64,000 bases of DNA, taken from contig CM066305.1 in the NCBI GenBank assembly GCA_033807695.1, positions 1,860,001 to 1,924,000 of the forward strand. The letters run 5' to 3'. The position numbers and the translations under genes were made by a program. The notes below the pieces were generated by a model that worked only from the letters and a program-made list of their open reading frames with translations, ran no database searches and was not told the DNA's origin. Each line of letters begins with the position of its first letter. The stretch's first letter is position 1. Of this stretch, positions 1 through 10,019 are shown one piece after another. Source of the stretch: Daedaleopsis sinensis. Lineage: Eukaryota > Basidiomycota > Agaricomycetes > Polyporales > Polyporaceae.

Positions 1-3000
1 AGATGGTTATAGAAGTTTGCATGGCTAGTTAAGAAATTGGCTGGACTATTGCGTGGCACGGAGTCAATCGGTGCGCGGTGATGTAGCACTTGTGCAAGCG
101 GGTACGTTCTCGAGTAGTGCCGCAGGAGCATGTCTTGCTCAGGATCTGTCAGTCGTCGTGATAGGTATGGACCAAGGGAATATTGTGTATGAACTGTACT
201 GTGTCAAATGTGCGCTTGACATGATCAGATTGTAACACACTCACCGTCGGCGTACTGCTCGTCCATAGCGTGCGCAAGAGAGGCCACAGTGCCTCGGACA
301 TCTGAATCTGAGGCTAACATAAGTTTGATGGCAGCAAGTGTTTGCTCATCGTCGGACGTTGGCATGGGATTTCTGCAGATATCCTCTTGAACGCTTCGCA
401 GCTGCTCGGAGTTGGACATGGTCAACTATATCAGAAGTCGACTCGGAGCCAGGATGTTGCTGTCAATTGAACCTACCATATAGCGAAGAGTTGTATTGCG
501 AGTAAACTCGCGCATGAATGTGACTTCAATATCACCGCCTGCATGCCCTCGTGTCGCGTAACTCTTCAAAACTTTGTTCAATCGCTCGAACAAGAATGTC
601 CAGAAAGAGTATACCGGGCCATAGTCTTCGATCTGCTCGAAGATATGGGTTAGGTAGTGGTGATTAGGCTTTACGTTGTTCGGGTGGAGCTAAAGTTCAA
701 ATCAGCGGGCTCGTATCAGCACCATGACTGCATTGCACATATCGGACACGACCGGCGTAGGATGAGAACACATGCCTTGAGAAATGTGCGCAAGTAATCG
801 AAGAGAAGGCTCTTCGCGCGCGGAATATCAGTGTCCCGGACGGAGTGAGCGAGGATGATCTTGAGTGCGGCAGCCAGGCGCAAAAAGTTCTCAGCGTCAC
901 CAGGCTCCATTCGCGGCTTGGGTTTCGGAGCAGGATCCTTGTCAGATGCTTTCGCTTTACCTGAACGGATCCGGGCTTGACGTTCTTTCTCTTTCCTCTC
1001 CCAGGCTTCTTGCTTCTTTTGATGCTCAGCGACAGCTACTGGCAGCCACTCATCCCAGATCAGAGGGACCTAGTATGACCAGTCACGGTTGTTAAGCTAA
1101 TGAACATTGCCGCCGACCGGCCATGGTATGAATTGGTGCACTCACAACGATTGGGCAATAGGTCATTACCATACATTTCCACTCATCGGCTCCAAGTGAC
1201 CCACCTGCGGGATAACCGACTTGCTGAGGCAGGCGAGCGACCCACTCAGGCATCTCGAAAGACCGCAGATACATGTGGATGTGATCAAGTTCCCGTGGGA
1301 CCTTCAGTTTTGCGGTACGCTTTCGCAGAACATTAGGCTCGACCCAAGTGTCGTACCATTGCGTCTTCACAACACCTGTTCCGAGAGATTGAGCAATCAG
1401 TATTACAAGATCACGTCCAATTGGCAGCTGCAGTGGATGTCCATACCTAGCAGAATGTTGTGCATAGGATCTATTACCGTCATGCGGACGGGGTCGAAAT
1501 ATGGTAGCCGTGAGAGCTCATAATACCGTGCTGAATAATGTTTGAAGAAGGCATCACGCGCCGCCTGGTCTTCTTCTTGCAGATACTCATGTGCACGCTG
1601 CTTATGTGCGTTGCCATCGCGCGGTGTGCACCCTAGTAGTCACAGCAGTCAGTCTTGCAACTCCACGCCAATGCACTTCTGGAGCACCTACCTCCCTCTG
1701 ACATTGCGGCCTCTGTGCGGAGATCTGCATGACGGAGATGGCATCGAGGACAGAAGCCCTCCTCCTTTCGGTGGTCACCGAACCCGCATACCTTGCACAT
1801 TGCCGGATGGTCGCAGCAGACAGCAACGAGTACCACACGCACACGTCGCCCTATAAGCATTTTTCAGTCACACATGTTGTCCAATAGTTACACCGGTCAC
1901 GGTAGAAAGTAGTGACACATTAGTTACTTACCATCGGGGTAGGAAGGAGTCTTAACAAAAATACCGTGCTCGTATAGACGCAACAAGTCATCGACAAAGT
2001 TCTTCATGAAGTGCTGAAGCTCGTCGGCAGTGAACTCAGAAGGACCAGGAGTGAGGCCGTAGATCTTCAGATTGTGTACGCGGTAGCGGAGATGATTGGA
2101 CAGGTTGCTGACGGAGACAGAAAGAACACCAGAGCTGTGTGTACCCGAAAAGCTGCTACGCTGATATCCGAAGCTGCCAGTGTGGTCGTACAGCGAATGA
2201 GTATAGAAGCTCATACGAGTACGACCAGAGTAATAGGCACTTACCCGTCGAAACCCATTGTGATACCTAAGCGGAGCTCATCAGGGTCTTTGCGGTTCGG
2301 GCTGTTGTCAAAGAATGGTGTGCCGTCAGGACCTGGAAGCGTCTGCCACACCTTCCCGTCCTGTATGCGCCGCTTGACACCAGGTGGTGACGAGTCCTTC
2401 CGCCAAGCATCTGAGTCCTCCTCGTTCTCGCCGTCCCAAAGAAATCGCAGTATGCTATTTGACAAAGGATTCTGTGGGCACTTGAGACGTGGTCGGGGGG
2501 CAGACTCGCGCGAGGGCAGGTCGCCCGGGGATGTATTGATGGTGCCAGTCAGGTGGTAAAGCGGCGCATCACAGTGTGTACACGACGTCGACGTTGTGTG
2601 GAACCCTGGTGGATAGATGCGGCGGCAGGTCTCACACACAGCGTGGACTTCGAAATCGTCGTACAGACCCAGGTCCCGGAATGCACTTCGTAAAGTGACG
2701 TGCGGATCGTGGTCGTTGGCGTCAAGCGCACCTGTACCGATGAATAGAAGGCGGAGGGTTTTGAGGACAAGGTTGCAGCCAGCGTGCGACAGGTGAAAAA
2801 ACAGGTGTAGCCAGCTGACTACGAGCAGGACAATGCGCCAGAACCCGTGCCGGCTAGAACGGGCAAACACGTCCGCAGGTCGCGCGGGTGCCTCGATGTC
2901 GAAGGGGGTACGTAGCAGCGGTTCCTCTTCGTCATCAAACCCCTCTTCTGAAAGCGAATATTGTCAGGTCACCATCTATGATAATGGAGAGGGACTTTAC

Positions 3001-3607
3001 GTACCCACATCATTACCTCTCCCCGAGCTCGCCTCATCGAACCCCAAAGCCTGCATGTATGATGCTTCCATGTTGATCACAGTGTGACCAGAGCCACTGG
3101 CAGCGAAGTCTGAATGATCATGGTCGTACACGGAGATATATGTAAGTTTAACACTATCCAAACACCCGCTACTAGAACAGCAATAATGGCTAGCTGATAT
3201 TAAGTACTCACCGAGACCGTCACCTCCGGGTCGTTCAACTTGCATGTCCGGTGCTGCGTGCTGATTCGCAGAGATGGTGACCGGCGGTTGTATCCGGAAC
3301 AGTGCTGCGCTGCTCTCGCCCATGCCGTATGCCTGAAATGAGCCTACAGGTGGGGATAGACACAGTCCGGGGAGTGAGCTGCTGAGCGTCGCGGCGGATG
3401 ACTTGAAGACACTATATACGCACCATCGCGATGACGTTCTGGTGTTCCAGACCGCGAAGGCGCAGCTCGTGTACCAGCTTCCTCGACGGACCGCCGATCC
3501 AGCGCTGATATAACCCTGAGCGGGGAGTGATCGGTTCTCACAGCAGAGCGGCGTTGACTTGCCGGCCGTTTCCTTTTGCGCGGCTCGTACTCGCTGTCTG
3601 ATTCCAT
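1..3607 (-). CDS. Tnp2-family (CACTA/EnSpm-like) transposase, cut off by the window edge
   Basis: Predicted DDE-type transposase of the Tnp2 family, which mobilises CACTA-like DNA transposons. Seen directly: an N-terminal zinc-binding pattern (CETC...CTHC, near 2570-2640), LRYRVHNLKIYGLTPGPSE (near 2040-2100), CKVCGFGDH, FDPVRMTVIDPMHNILLG (near 1450-1510), WVARLPQQVGYPAGGSL and PLIWDEW, all hallmarks of basidiomycete Tnp2 proteins in the usual order. Exons I could join in frame: 2947-2245, 2173-1932, 1850-1692, 1632-1447, 1375-1146, 1069-776, 689-477 and 425-245. The last ends in a GTGAGT donor, so the gene runs past position 1. Two or three further N-terminal exons lie between 2948 and 3607; the first is probably 3607-3424, but those junctions are uncertain. 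Intron 775-690 seems to use a GC donor. I see no stop or frameshift in the joined part, so this copy may be functional. Family assignment is firm; the start codon is not. Confidence 0.85.
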
Positions 3608-4020
3608 GTGGTACCTGCTGGGATGAATATCATGTCAGTTTGACTGAACACACGGTGGCAAGATATCTACTACATACCCAACGGCGGCTTCTTGAAGAAG
3701 AAAAATCGCAGAAGAACTAAGGTGTGAGCGATATTAGTGAGTGCCACCCTGGCGGCTGGCACTGATTTATATGTTCAGGGTCAGTCGTTATCGATGATCA
3801 GAGGCTCCCTCACAGTCATGCATACAAGGAAAGAGTTAGGTGTTTTGAGACTAGCATCAGAATAGAAGTACACGAGGTGTACATAGCCTCAAGTGGCATG
3901 AACGACGTACAGGCACACGTAGATCAAAATGTTGTATACCTAACTATATCAGTACATTTCAAGTGGGTCTACATAGGTGGAGACTTGATCCCCACGAGGT
4001 AGACCACCGGTATTCCTAGT
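1..4020 (-). mobile_element. Right part of a CACTA-like DNA transposon
   Basis: The transposase gene shows that a DNA transposon fills the left edge. Upstream of its first exon, 3620-4020 is more AT-rich than the flanking DNA and carries short imperfect repeats (see findings), as CACTA elements often do near their ends. I could not find a CACTA terminal inverted repeat or a target-site duplication, and the other end is outside the window. The outer boundary near 4020 is therefore only a guess from composition. Confidence 0.45.
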
Positions 4021-5006
4021 ACTTACCACCTGCTGTGAGGATGCATACTTCGACGTAAGCAGACAATATATCTATACCAGCTAGGGCAGCTCAGAGCATG
4101 CGTGCGGAGACGAGATGGATAGTGATAAGCGTGCCTAGTCCGAAGATGACTCGCTGGCGTAGACACACCCTGTGTCCACGTGGTATAGACGCCCCTACCA
4201 TACGGACCTCCGACATGCAGTGAGTGCGGTCCACCGGGCACCAAACCTGATGAGCGTTTTTGTTTTCTTGTCCTCGACTCGTGGACAAGGGTATTGCGTG
4301 GCGCCGGGGCGGATGCGGCAGGCTGGGGAGGGCTGTTGGCGCAAATGATCAGTCGGATTGAATAGGGCGTCCGTCGGGCCATAATCCATGGCTGCGGGTG
4401 CGTTCTCCGCAGGGCGAGGTGGGCTCCGTGTGCGAGAATGGGACTTGTCCGGCCACAGATAGACAACGACTCACAGGGAGCCTTCATTCTCCGTGAGGGC
4501 AGCGCCGCACCGGGCACCAGAACGCGTCGCAGGAGCCCCGGTGGCTCCGGCTGCGGTCGTGCACTGAGCGTGCCCTGCCTGATTTGAGATTGTGTCGATC
4601 TCAGACAGCCTGCCATGCGTTCCTCGCGCGCCCCCAGGGTCACCATGTTCGTTTTCCTGTCCAAAACCAATCAGTCAGTTCGCGCGCGCAGCCCGAGTTG
4701 GCGCGTCGCCCGCCGCGTACAGCTCGCAGTGCTGGCGGAGTGGTGGCGGTGAATCTTCAGGCTTACCCAATCGGGAAAGGGCCGGCCCTGAAGCAGCGTC
4801 GCAGATGGCCCTTCCTCCATCTCTTTGGGTCTATCACAATCGTCCATCTCACTCGTCGTCCTATCCTTACGAAGGAGGAGGGAAGGAAAGGCTGGGTTTG
4901 TAGGAAGAGGGAAGAAGCGAGGTACGTAAACCGCATATATCCTCCCTCTCCCTCTTCGGTAACCCCTAGTCTAGGTTCAGGCTTAAAGTCGTGCAGTCAG
5001 GCAACA
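3608..5006. other. Intergenic: transposon flank and promoter of the zinc-knuckle gene
   Basis: No supported gene. The part up to about 4020 is AT-rich and probably belongs to the transposon. From about 4030 the base composition returns to the GC-rich host level. Open frames here (for example minus strand 4670-4023) show no recognisable protein and no splice-consistent structure. Confidence 0.5.
4938..4956 (+). promoter_or_regulatory. CT-rich tract upstream of the zinc-knuckle gene
   Basis: A run of CCTCCCTCTCCCTCTTC lies about 50-70 bases before the ATG at 5007. Pyrimidine tracts at this distance mark transcription start regions of highly expressed fungal genes. This is inferred from position and composition only. 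Confidence 0.45.
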
Positions 5007-5777
5007 ATGGCATATCAGTTCAGCAGGAAGGGGTGTTTCAAGTGCGGGAATTGTGCGTAGACTATACACTTCCCAGCAACCCTCGTAACCGTTCTCTGTC
5101 CAGTGGGACACATCGCGGAAAACTGCTCTTCGGAGCAGCGTCTCTGCTATAACTGCCGCCAGCCTGGACATGAGTCCGCGGCGTGCCCTCAGCCCCGCTC
5201 AGTCGCAGCCAAGCAGTGTTATTCGTGTGGTGGAGTTGGGCACATCCAGGCCGAGTGCCCCAGCCTCAGGCTGCAGAACTCCGGTCAGAAATGCTACGTG
5301 AGTACATTCTGTACAGGATCCGATCGCGCTCCGGTCCTAAGCACGTCTTTTCGTCTATCAGAACTGTGGCAGGTTCGGACACTTCGCGCGCTCTTGCCCC
5401 AACGGCACTGGCGGAGCTTTCGCCTCTCGCGCTCCCCCGCCGGGACGTGCTCTAAACACCTCCACCCTTCCCCCGATTAAGTGCTACCGTTGCGGAGGGC
5501 CGAACCATATGGCCAGGTACGGCACGACTCCAGATTCAACTCCGCAACGACATGCTTATCTGCTTCGCTATATGCAGGGATTGCCTCGCAGCTCCGGGGA
5601 CAACCGTGGCCGAAACTGGCGCTCCCGTTGGCAACCCCAACAAGAATAAGACCTGCTACAAGTGTCAGCAGGAAGGCCACGTAAGTTACCGACTGTCGCT
5701 TCATTGCGCATGGAACTTACCTCGCCGATTTCCAGATCGCTCGCGATTGCCCTGAGAACGCTGACTATGTCGCCTGA
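5007..5777 (+). CDS. CCHC zinc-knuckle nucleic-acid-binding protein (CNBP/Gis2/Byr3 type)
   Basis: Small protein of 179 residues built almost wholly of six CX2CX4HX4C zinc knuckles: CFKCGNLGHIAENC, CYNCRQPGHESAAC, CYSCGGVGHIQAEC, CYNCGRFGHFARSC, CYRCGGPNHMARDC and CYKCQQEGHIARDC. Proteins of this family (yeast Gis2, fission yeast Byr3, animal CNBP) bind single-stranded nucleic acid and associate with translating mRNA; they usually have seven knuckles, so this one is one short. Exons: 5007-5052, 5104-5297, 5362-5516, 5578-5680, 5736-5777, all with GT-AG introns of 51-64 nt. The start is the first ATG of the reading frame and sits just before knuckle 1. Every one of the four introns interrupts a knuckle, so the knuckles exist only in spliced mRNA. 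Identity as a CNBP-type protein is firm; the exact cellular role is inferred. Confidence 0.93.
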
Positions 5778-8700
5778 TGCTCGCCGACAACTCGTCCGAC
5801 CGTCCTGATACCATGCAGTGTAGGATGCTCGTTGTATGAAGATCGACTTGGCCGCACAAATCGACGGCTTGTAACGACATATCCTGTTTATTTATCAGCT
5901 GCTATATCTGTCATCTTGTATGAAATCAGTCGCTGCGAGTGTGTTCTATAAGGTTCTATATCGGCCTGGAACCTGGAAGACTGGAAGATTGTAGTCATTT
6001 TCAGCGCTCGGTGAGAGGGCCATCCTTCCTTCTTAATCTTGTGAAGGCTAACCGGCAAAACCTACGTACTGAACAGGCGTCTGCCTGAATTTAGTCGGCA
6101 ACCCAGCCGTCGTGTACCTTGACCTTGACATGAGCCTGTGTGACTGTTTCCGCGGCCACGCGGCTCTCGAGCGGAACCGTCCAAGGAAATTAGCCATCCA
6201 AAGTCGGATTTCCCTGCCGCTACTTCACGGTTGTGTCCCGGGGAGTTGGCGTGATTCTGCGACCACATTCACTCGGACCATCCCCCATGCTGCGAATGGC
6301 CTCCAACATGCGTTGAGGCGGTACTAGCGGACCGGTGCGTGCAAGATAGGATTTCCTATGCCTCCGCAATGTTGTGCAATGTGCTCAGTGTGGAAGCAGT
6401 CGGCCACGCAGCCGGCGATGCTGTCAACGTCTACGTCGGCTCTACTTCTGTGATAGCGAAATACGTCATACATGCCGTGGACATAGACGACAGGTCGTAG
6501 CTCACTCCTGCACTAGAATGACATGAATGCCTCGGAGATTGGCCGGTAAAGTGGTTTAACACGACAGACGACCCTGGTTCCAACCGACCCGGTACGTATC
6601 CTCCGGTTTCCCCCTCCATGAAACCACACTATCGACACTGAAGCAGTCTAGGATCAACGCAGCCGATAGTCCGCACCATGCTCTCATCGCATGTCGACGA
6701 CAGTCCACCTAGATCCTACTTCCCCAAATAGGGTACCGTAGAGAAGCGCAGTACCTGCGAACTTGAAGTTCGCTCGCTAAGGCAATATGATGGTGTGTAC
6801 ACACATGATCCCACTGGTCCCCATTCGTGCCTGCAGATGGGCACCCTTTTCTCGCAGGCCTCGTGGGTGTTCTGGTCGGTTACACACCGATGCTCGAAAG
6901 GGCTGCGGGAAAAACTGCACAGAAGCGGAGCGATCCCCCTCCGCTACTGAATACGCCCCATTTCTGCGCCCCTGGTCGGCGACCTCTTCAAAATTATCAT
7001 ACAAGGATCAGATGGACCAACCGACCGGCGACAACCACCGCATTCGGCACACTTAGCATGGTCGATCGTCTCCGCCCACATTTGACCAACGCGTCTGTAC
7101 TCGACGCTCGCAGCCGGCCTAGCCCAGTCGGTGTTGCCAGGATGCTTCGCAACCTCTCAACACGAGGCGCTCGTGGTTCAACTGCCCACTGACATGACGT
7201 CCATTCGAGCGGTGTTCCAATCTTACCTTCCAAAGGGGCCACTCTCGGAAGCAGAACGCACAGGGGGCCGTTCTCTTTGGATTTTGTCGCCACATGAGCG
7301 GTCGCTCCCCGCCTGTCTGCGGTCTGACATCGTGGAGGGGAGCGTATGCGGCGTGCCCGGCGACGTTTCGCTGGTTCTGCGCTGCCGTATGCGCGCGGTA
7401 GAAGGGGCCCTCGCCCTTCTTATCGCTCTCAAGGTCCGAGATCGTTGCGTTACCCCGGGCTTCCAGAACCCCGCAGAGTGAATGGAGGCCGCATCGATCA
7501 AGATACCGAAGGAACTTCCAGTCCAGCTCCAGAGGCAAGGCCTGACATGCAAGCCCTGGGTCCCCGAGATCAGAGGCGCGTTGTCTTGTCGCTTGACGAG
7601 GTCTGGTTGGCTTATATGCCAGGTCCAGGTGTTTCGACTCGCCACCCCGGCCCCCATCTCTGTCCACAGTCCACCCGCAGAGGACGCCTCCTCCACTGGA
7701 AGGTCTGTCTCCTGCGCAACCTCGTCATACCCGCCGTCATGACATTCATTCTATGTTTGCTCACACCCGTCCTGTTATACTACAGTGGAGTGACGCGGCT
7801 GCGTGCGAATCTCCAAGCGCAAACACTCACTCACGTTCGTTTCGCATTCCATCAGCTTCTTGTAAGGCTGCTCGATGGCCTCGACTGGGGTGAGTCTCCG
7901 CCAGGCCGCACTCCCTACACCCACACGAGCCCACGCCCACGAGCCTACGCCTCGCCCTTGCCCCACACCCACCCGACAGTGGCCTGTCGCTGACTGCTCT
8001 TTCCCCCCACGCTCCTTCGCTTTCCGTTCACTCTCACAGGATCACGGTCCTGCATCGAGCTCCTCTCCCAGCCTGCAAGGAAGCAGGCATGCGCACGGGC
8101 TTGTGCGATCGTCCAAGCTGTGGAGGTAAGCCCTGTCCCATCACGTAGTCCGACTGGCACGCACGCATGCTGACTACGCCCTCCGGTCCCGCACCCGCAC
8201 CCGTCCCTCGCCCCGGTCGTTCTGCTCGTTTACCCCGCCATCGCGATCGCCTTGAACGCCGACCGCGCCTGCCGCTGTCAGATGGCATCGACATCTAGCT
8301 CGCGATGGAACCTAGTTTGACAGCGCCGGTGAAGTCATGGTGCACGGGTGCGGTGGGCACGAAGGTTCGCGGTGCAGGTGACTCTACTAGTACTATACGG
8401 GTGCGCTTGCCAAACCGCACTGGGGCTGCAGGGCTGCTAGTACGACCGTAGCTACATGCACGCTCTGTGACGGCCTTCGTGCTTACGTACCTCCCGATGC
8501 ATCCGCGTTTCATGGCAGCACTGTGGCCGGTGTCGTAATGTGCGCAGACCGCTGAGTTTGAGGGAGCGTGCATTGTATATGTGTGGATGAGGCAGTCAGT
8601 GTGTGTCATCCGGTGCTGTAATACGTGCGAGAGAACAGAAGATTGTGGAAGATCGTTCCGTCAGACAGCATGGCTTGAGCAGGAACGTTGAACGTTGAGC

Positions 8701-8824
8701 TCTTATACATAGATTGTAATAGAGTGTCCGGACAGTACTAGAGAGATATACAGTGCCTCTATGATGCTGCTTCCACATGATCTCGAAGTATACAGGTGGC
8801 TAGTTCGATCACGGCCAGAGTGTA
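5778..8824. other. Gene-poor island of about 3 kb
   Basis: No gene that I can support. Both strands carry open frames up to 215 codons (for example 7346-7993 plus, 7667-7119 minus), but their translations are Arg/Pro/Ser-rich, overlap each other in several frames, and match no family I recognise. The segment around 7910-7980 is low-complexity (CCCAC-rich). A perfect 8-bp inverted repeat with one spacer base lies at 6757-6773. The region could be a decayed repeat or unannotated non-coding DNA. It also holds the 3' flank of the COQ10 gene. Confidence 0.5.
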
Positions 8825-9651
8825 TCAGGCTTTTCCTTGTCCGTATATCTCGAGGCAGCGTTCCTCGAACGCCTGCACCATCATCTTCGACACCTGGCCG
8901 AAGAACGTGGCAGAGACAGCAGCGTGTACGGGATTCGCGAACGAGAATGACAGATCCAGGGTGACGAGGGTTGGGCTGGCGTCACCGGGAGTCCCCGGTT
9001 CTGTTGGCGTTTGCGAGAGGTTCTCCGCAGCGGGCGTGGACAGAGAGGAAGGGGCCGGGTGTGGCGACTGCTTCGACGCAGGCTGGAAGCGCCATACGGT
9101 GTCCAGCGATTTGAACAACGGCGTGGACGACGCAGCTACTGCCTACGCATGACGTCAGGTTGGCAATGCCGTTACATCTCCATATTATGACCGAGAACAT
9201 GACGCTACCTGTACGGACTCGTACGGCCTGCAAGTGACTTTGCTGACGTAGGTCTCCTTGAAGGACATGAAGCCGACGGTCAGCTCAACATCCATATTTA
9301 GGCGCCCATAAGGGTCGGAGGGATGTGGCTGTTTCTGTAGTACGCGTGCATTTGTGCAGAACGGCAGGAAGCGTGGATAGGAGGACGCATCCGCGACCAG
9401 CTCATAGAGCTGCTTCTGTGTGTAGCTAGACGGTGCGAGCGAGCTCAGACGGGACACGCTGCCGGAGGCAGTAGAAGACTCGGAGGCTTGACGTACGGAA
9501 ATATCTTGCGCTCGTGGTAGACCTGCGGGTCATTTCCGTCGTGACCTGAGAATGGCGAAAGAGAGGAGAGGTCCGGGAGCGTAAAGAGCTGCCTGCATCG
9601 CTGAGGCGGGCGAGCTACGAGGAGGCGGCGGGGGAGGAGCTGGAGAGCCAT
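8825..9651 (-). CDS. COQ10: Coenzyme Q-binding protein COQ10 (START-like), mitochondrial
   Basis: COQ10 proteins carry a polyketide-cyclase/START-like fold that binds ubiquinone on the matrix side of the inner mitochondrial membrane and supports respiration. The 229-residue product has an Arg-rich, acid-poor N-terminus (MALQLLPRRLLVARPPQR) fitting a mitochondrial presequence. The family core follows: YHERKIFPY, then QLYELVADASSYPRFLPFC, VGFMSFKETYVSKV, TPLFKSLDTVWRF and a C-terminal helix. Exons: 9651-9497, 9425-9209, 9142-8825, with introns of 71 and 66 nt; lengths sum to 230 codons. The first junction restores the expected run from IFPY into TQKQLYEL. A Pro/Ser/Thr-rich insert of about 40 residues separates two core strands, probably a surface loop. 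It is transcribed divergently from the coiled-coil gene at 10020. Confidence 0.93.
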
Positions 9652-10019
9652 TCAAAACGAGCGTCCGGCAAACAACAACGATTAGTTTAAGGTAGTAGTG
9701 GAGCACTTGGCGCCCGTGCTCGGTGGGTTGAGAGCATCGGCTGCGAACTCTGAGTCTGCTGGCGACTTGTTCCCAGAACGTCTTCTCGGCCGCTCCTTAT
9801 TCTCTGGCTCCTCTGCTATGCCCTCTGCTTCACTATAGAGCTCTACCTAGTGTATTTGCCCTCCTCTACTCTCCGCGCCCGCCCGTTGTATCACTATTAC
9901 ACATATCCCGACTCTATCGCCACCGTTTGCTTGTAACTCTGGCACAAGGACTGTACTACCCACTCTGCTAATCATCCAGCGTCGAACTGTCGCTACGCAC
10001 CTCTGCGCACCTCTCTATT
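9652..10019. promoter_or_regulatory. Shared divergent promoter, COQ10 / coiled-coil gene
   Basis: A 368-base interval between two divergent start codons. The part near 9780-9920 is rich in TCTC and CTCC. No defined transcription-factor site was recognised. Confidence 0.4.

Noticed and set aside
4023..4670. 215-codon minus-strand open frame upstream of the zinc-knuckle gene
   Set aside because: Translation is Arg/Pro/Ser-rich with no known domain, overlaps other frames of similar length, and lies where the promoter is expected.
6540..6620. Segment with GGTTCCAACCGACC that looked like a tRNA T-arm
   Set aside because: No matching acceptor stem, D-arm or anticodon arm could be folded around it.
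7119..7993. Overlapping open frames of 157-215 codons on both strands
   Set aside because: All are compositionally biased, mutually overlapping and unrecognised; none has a convincing splice or start context.
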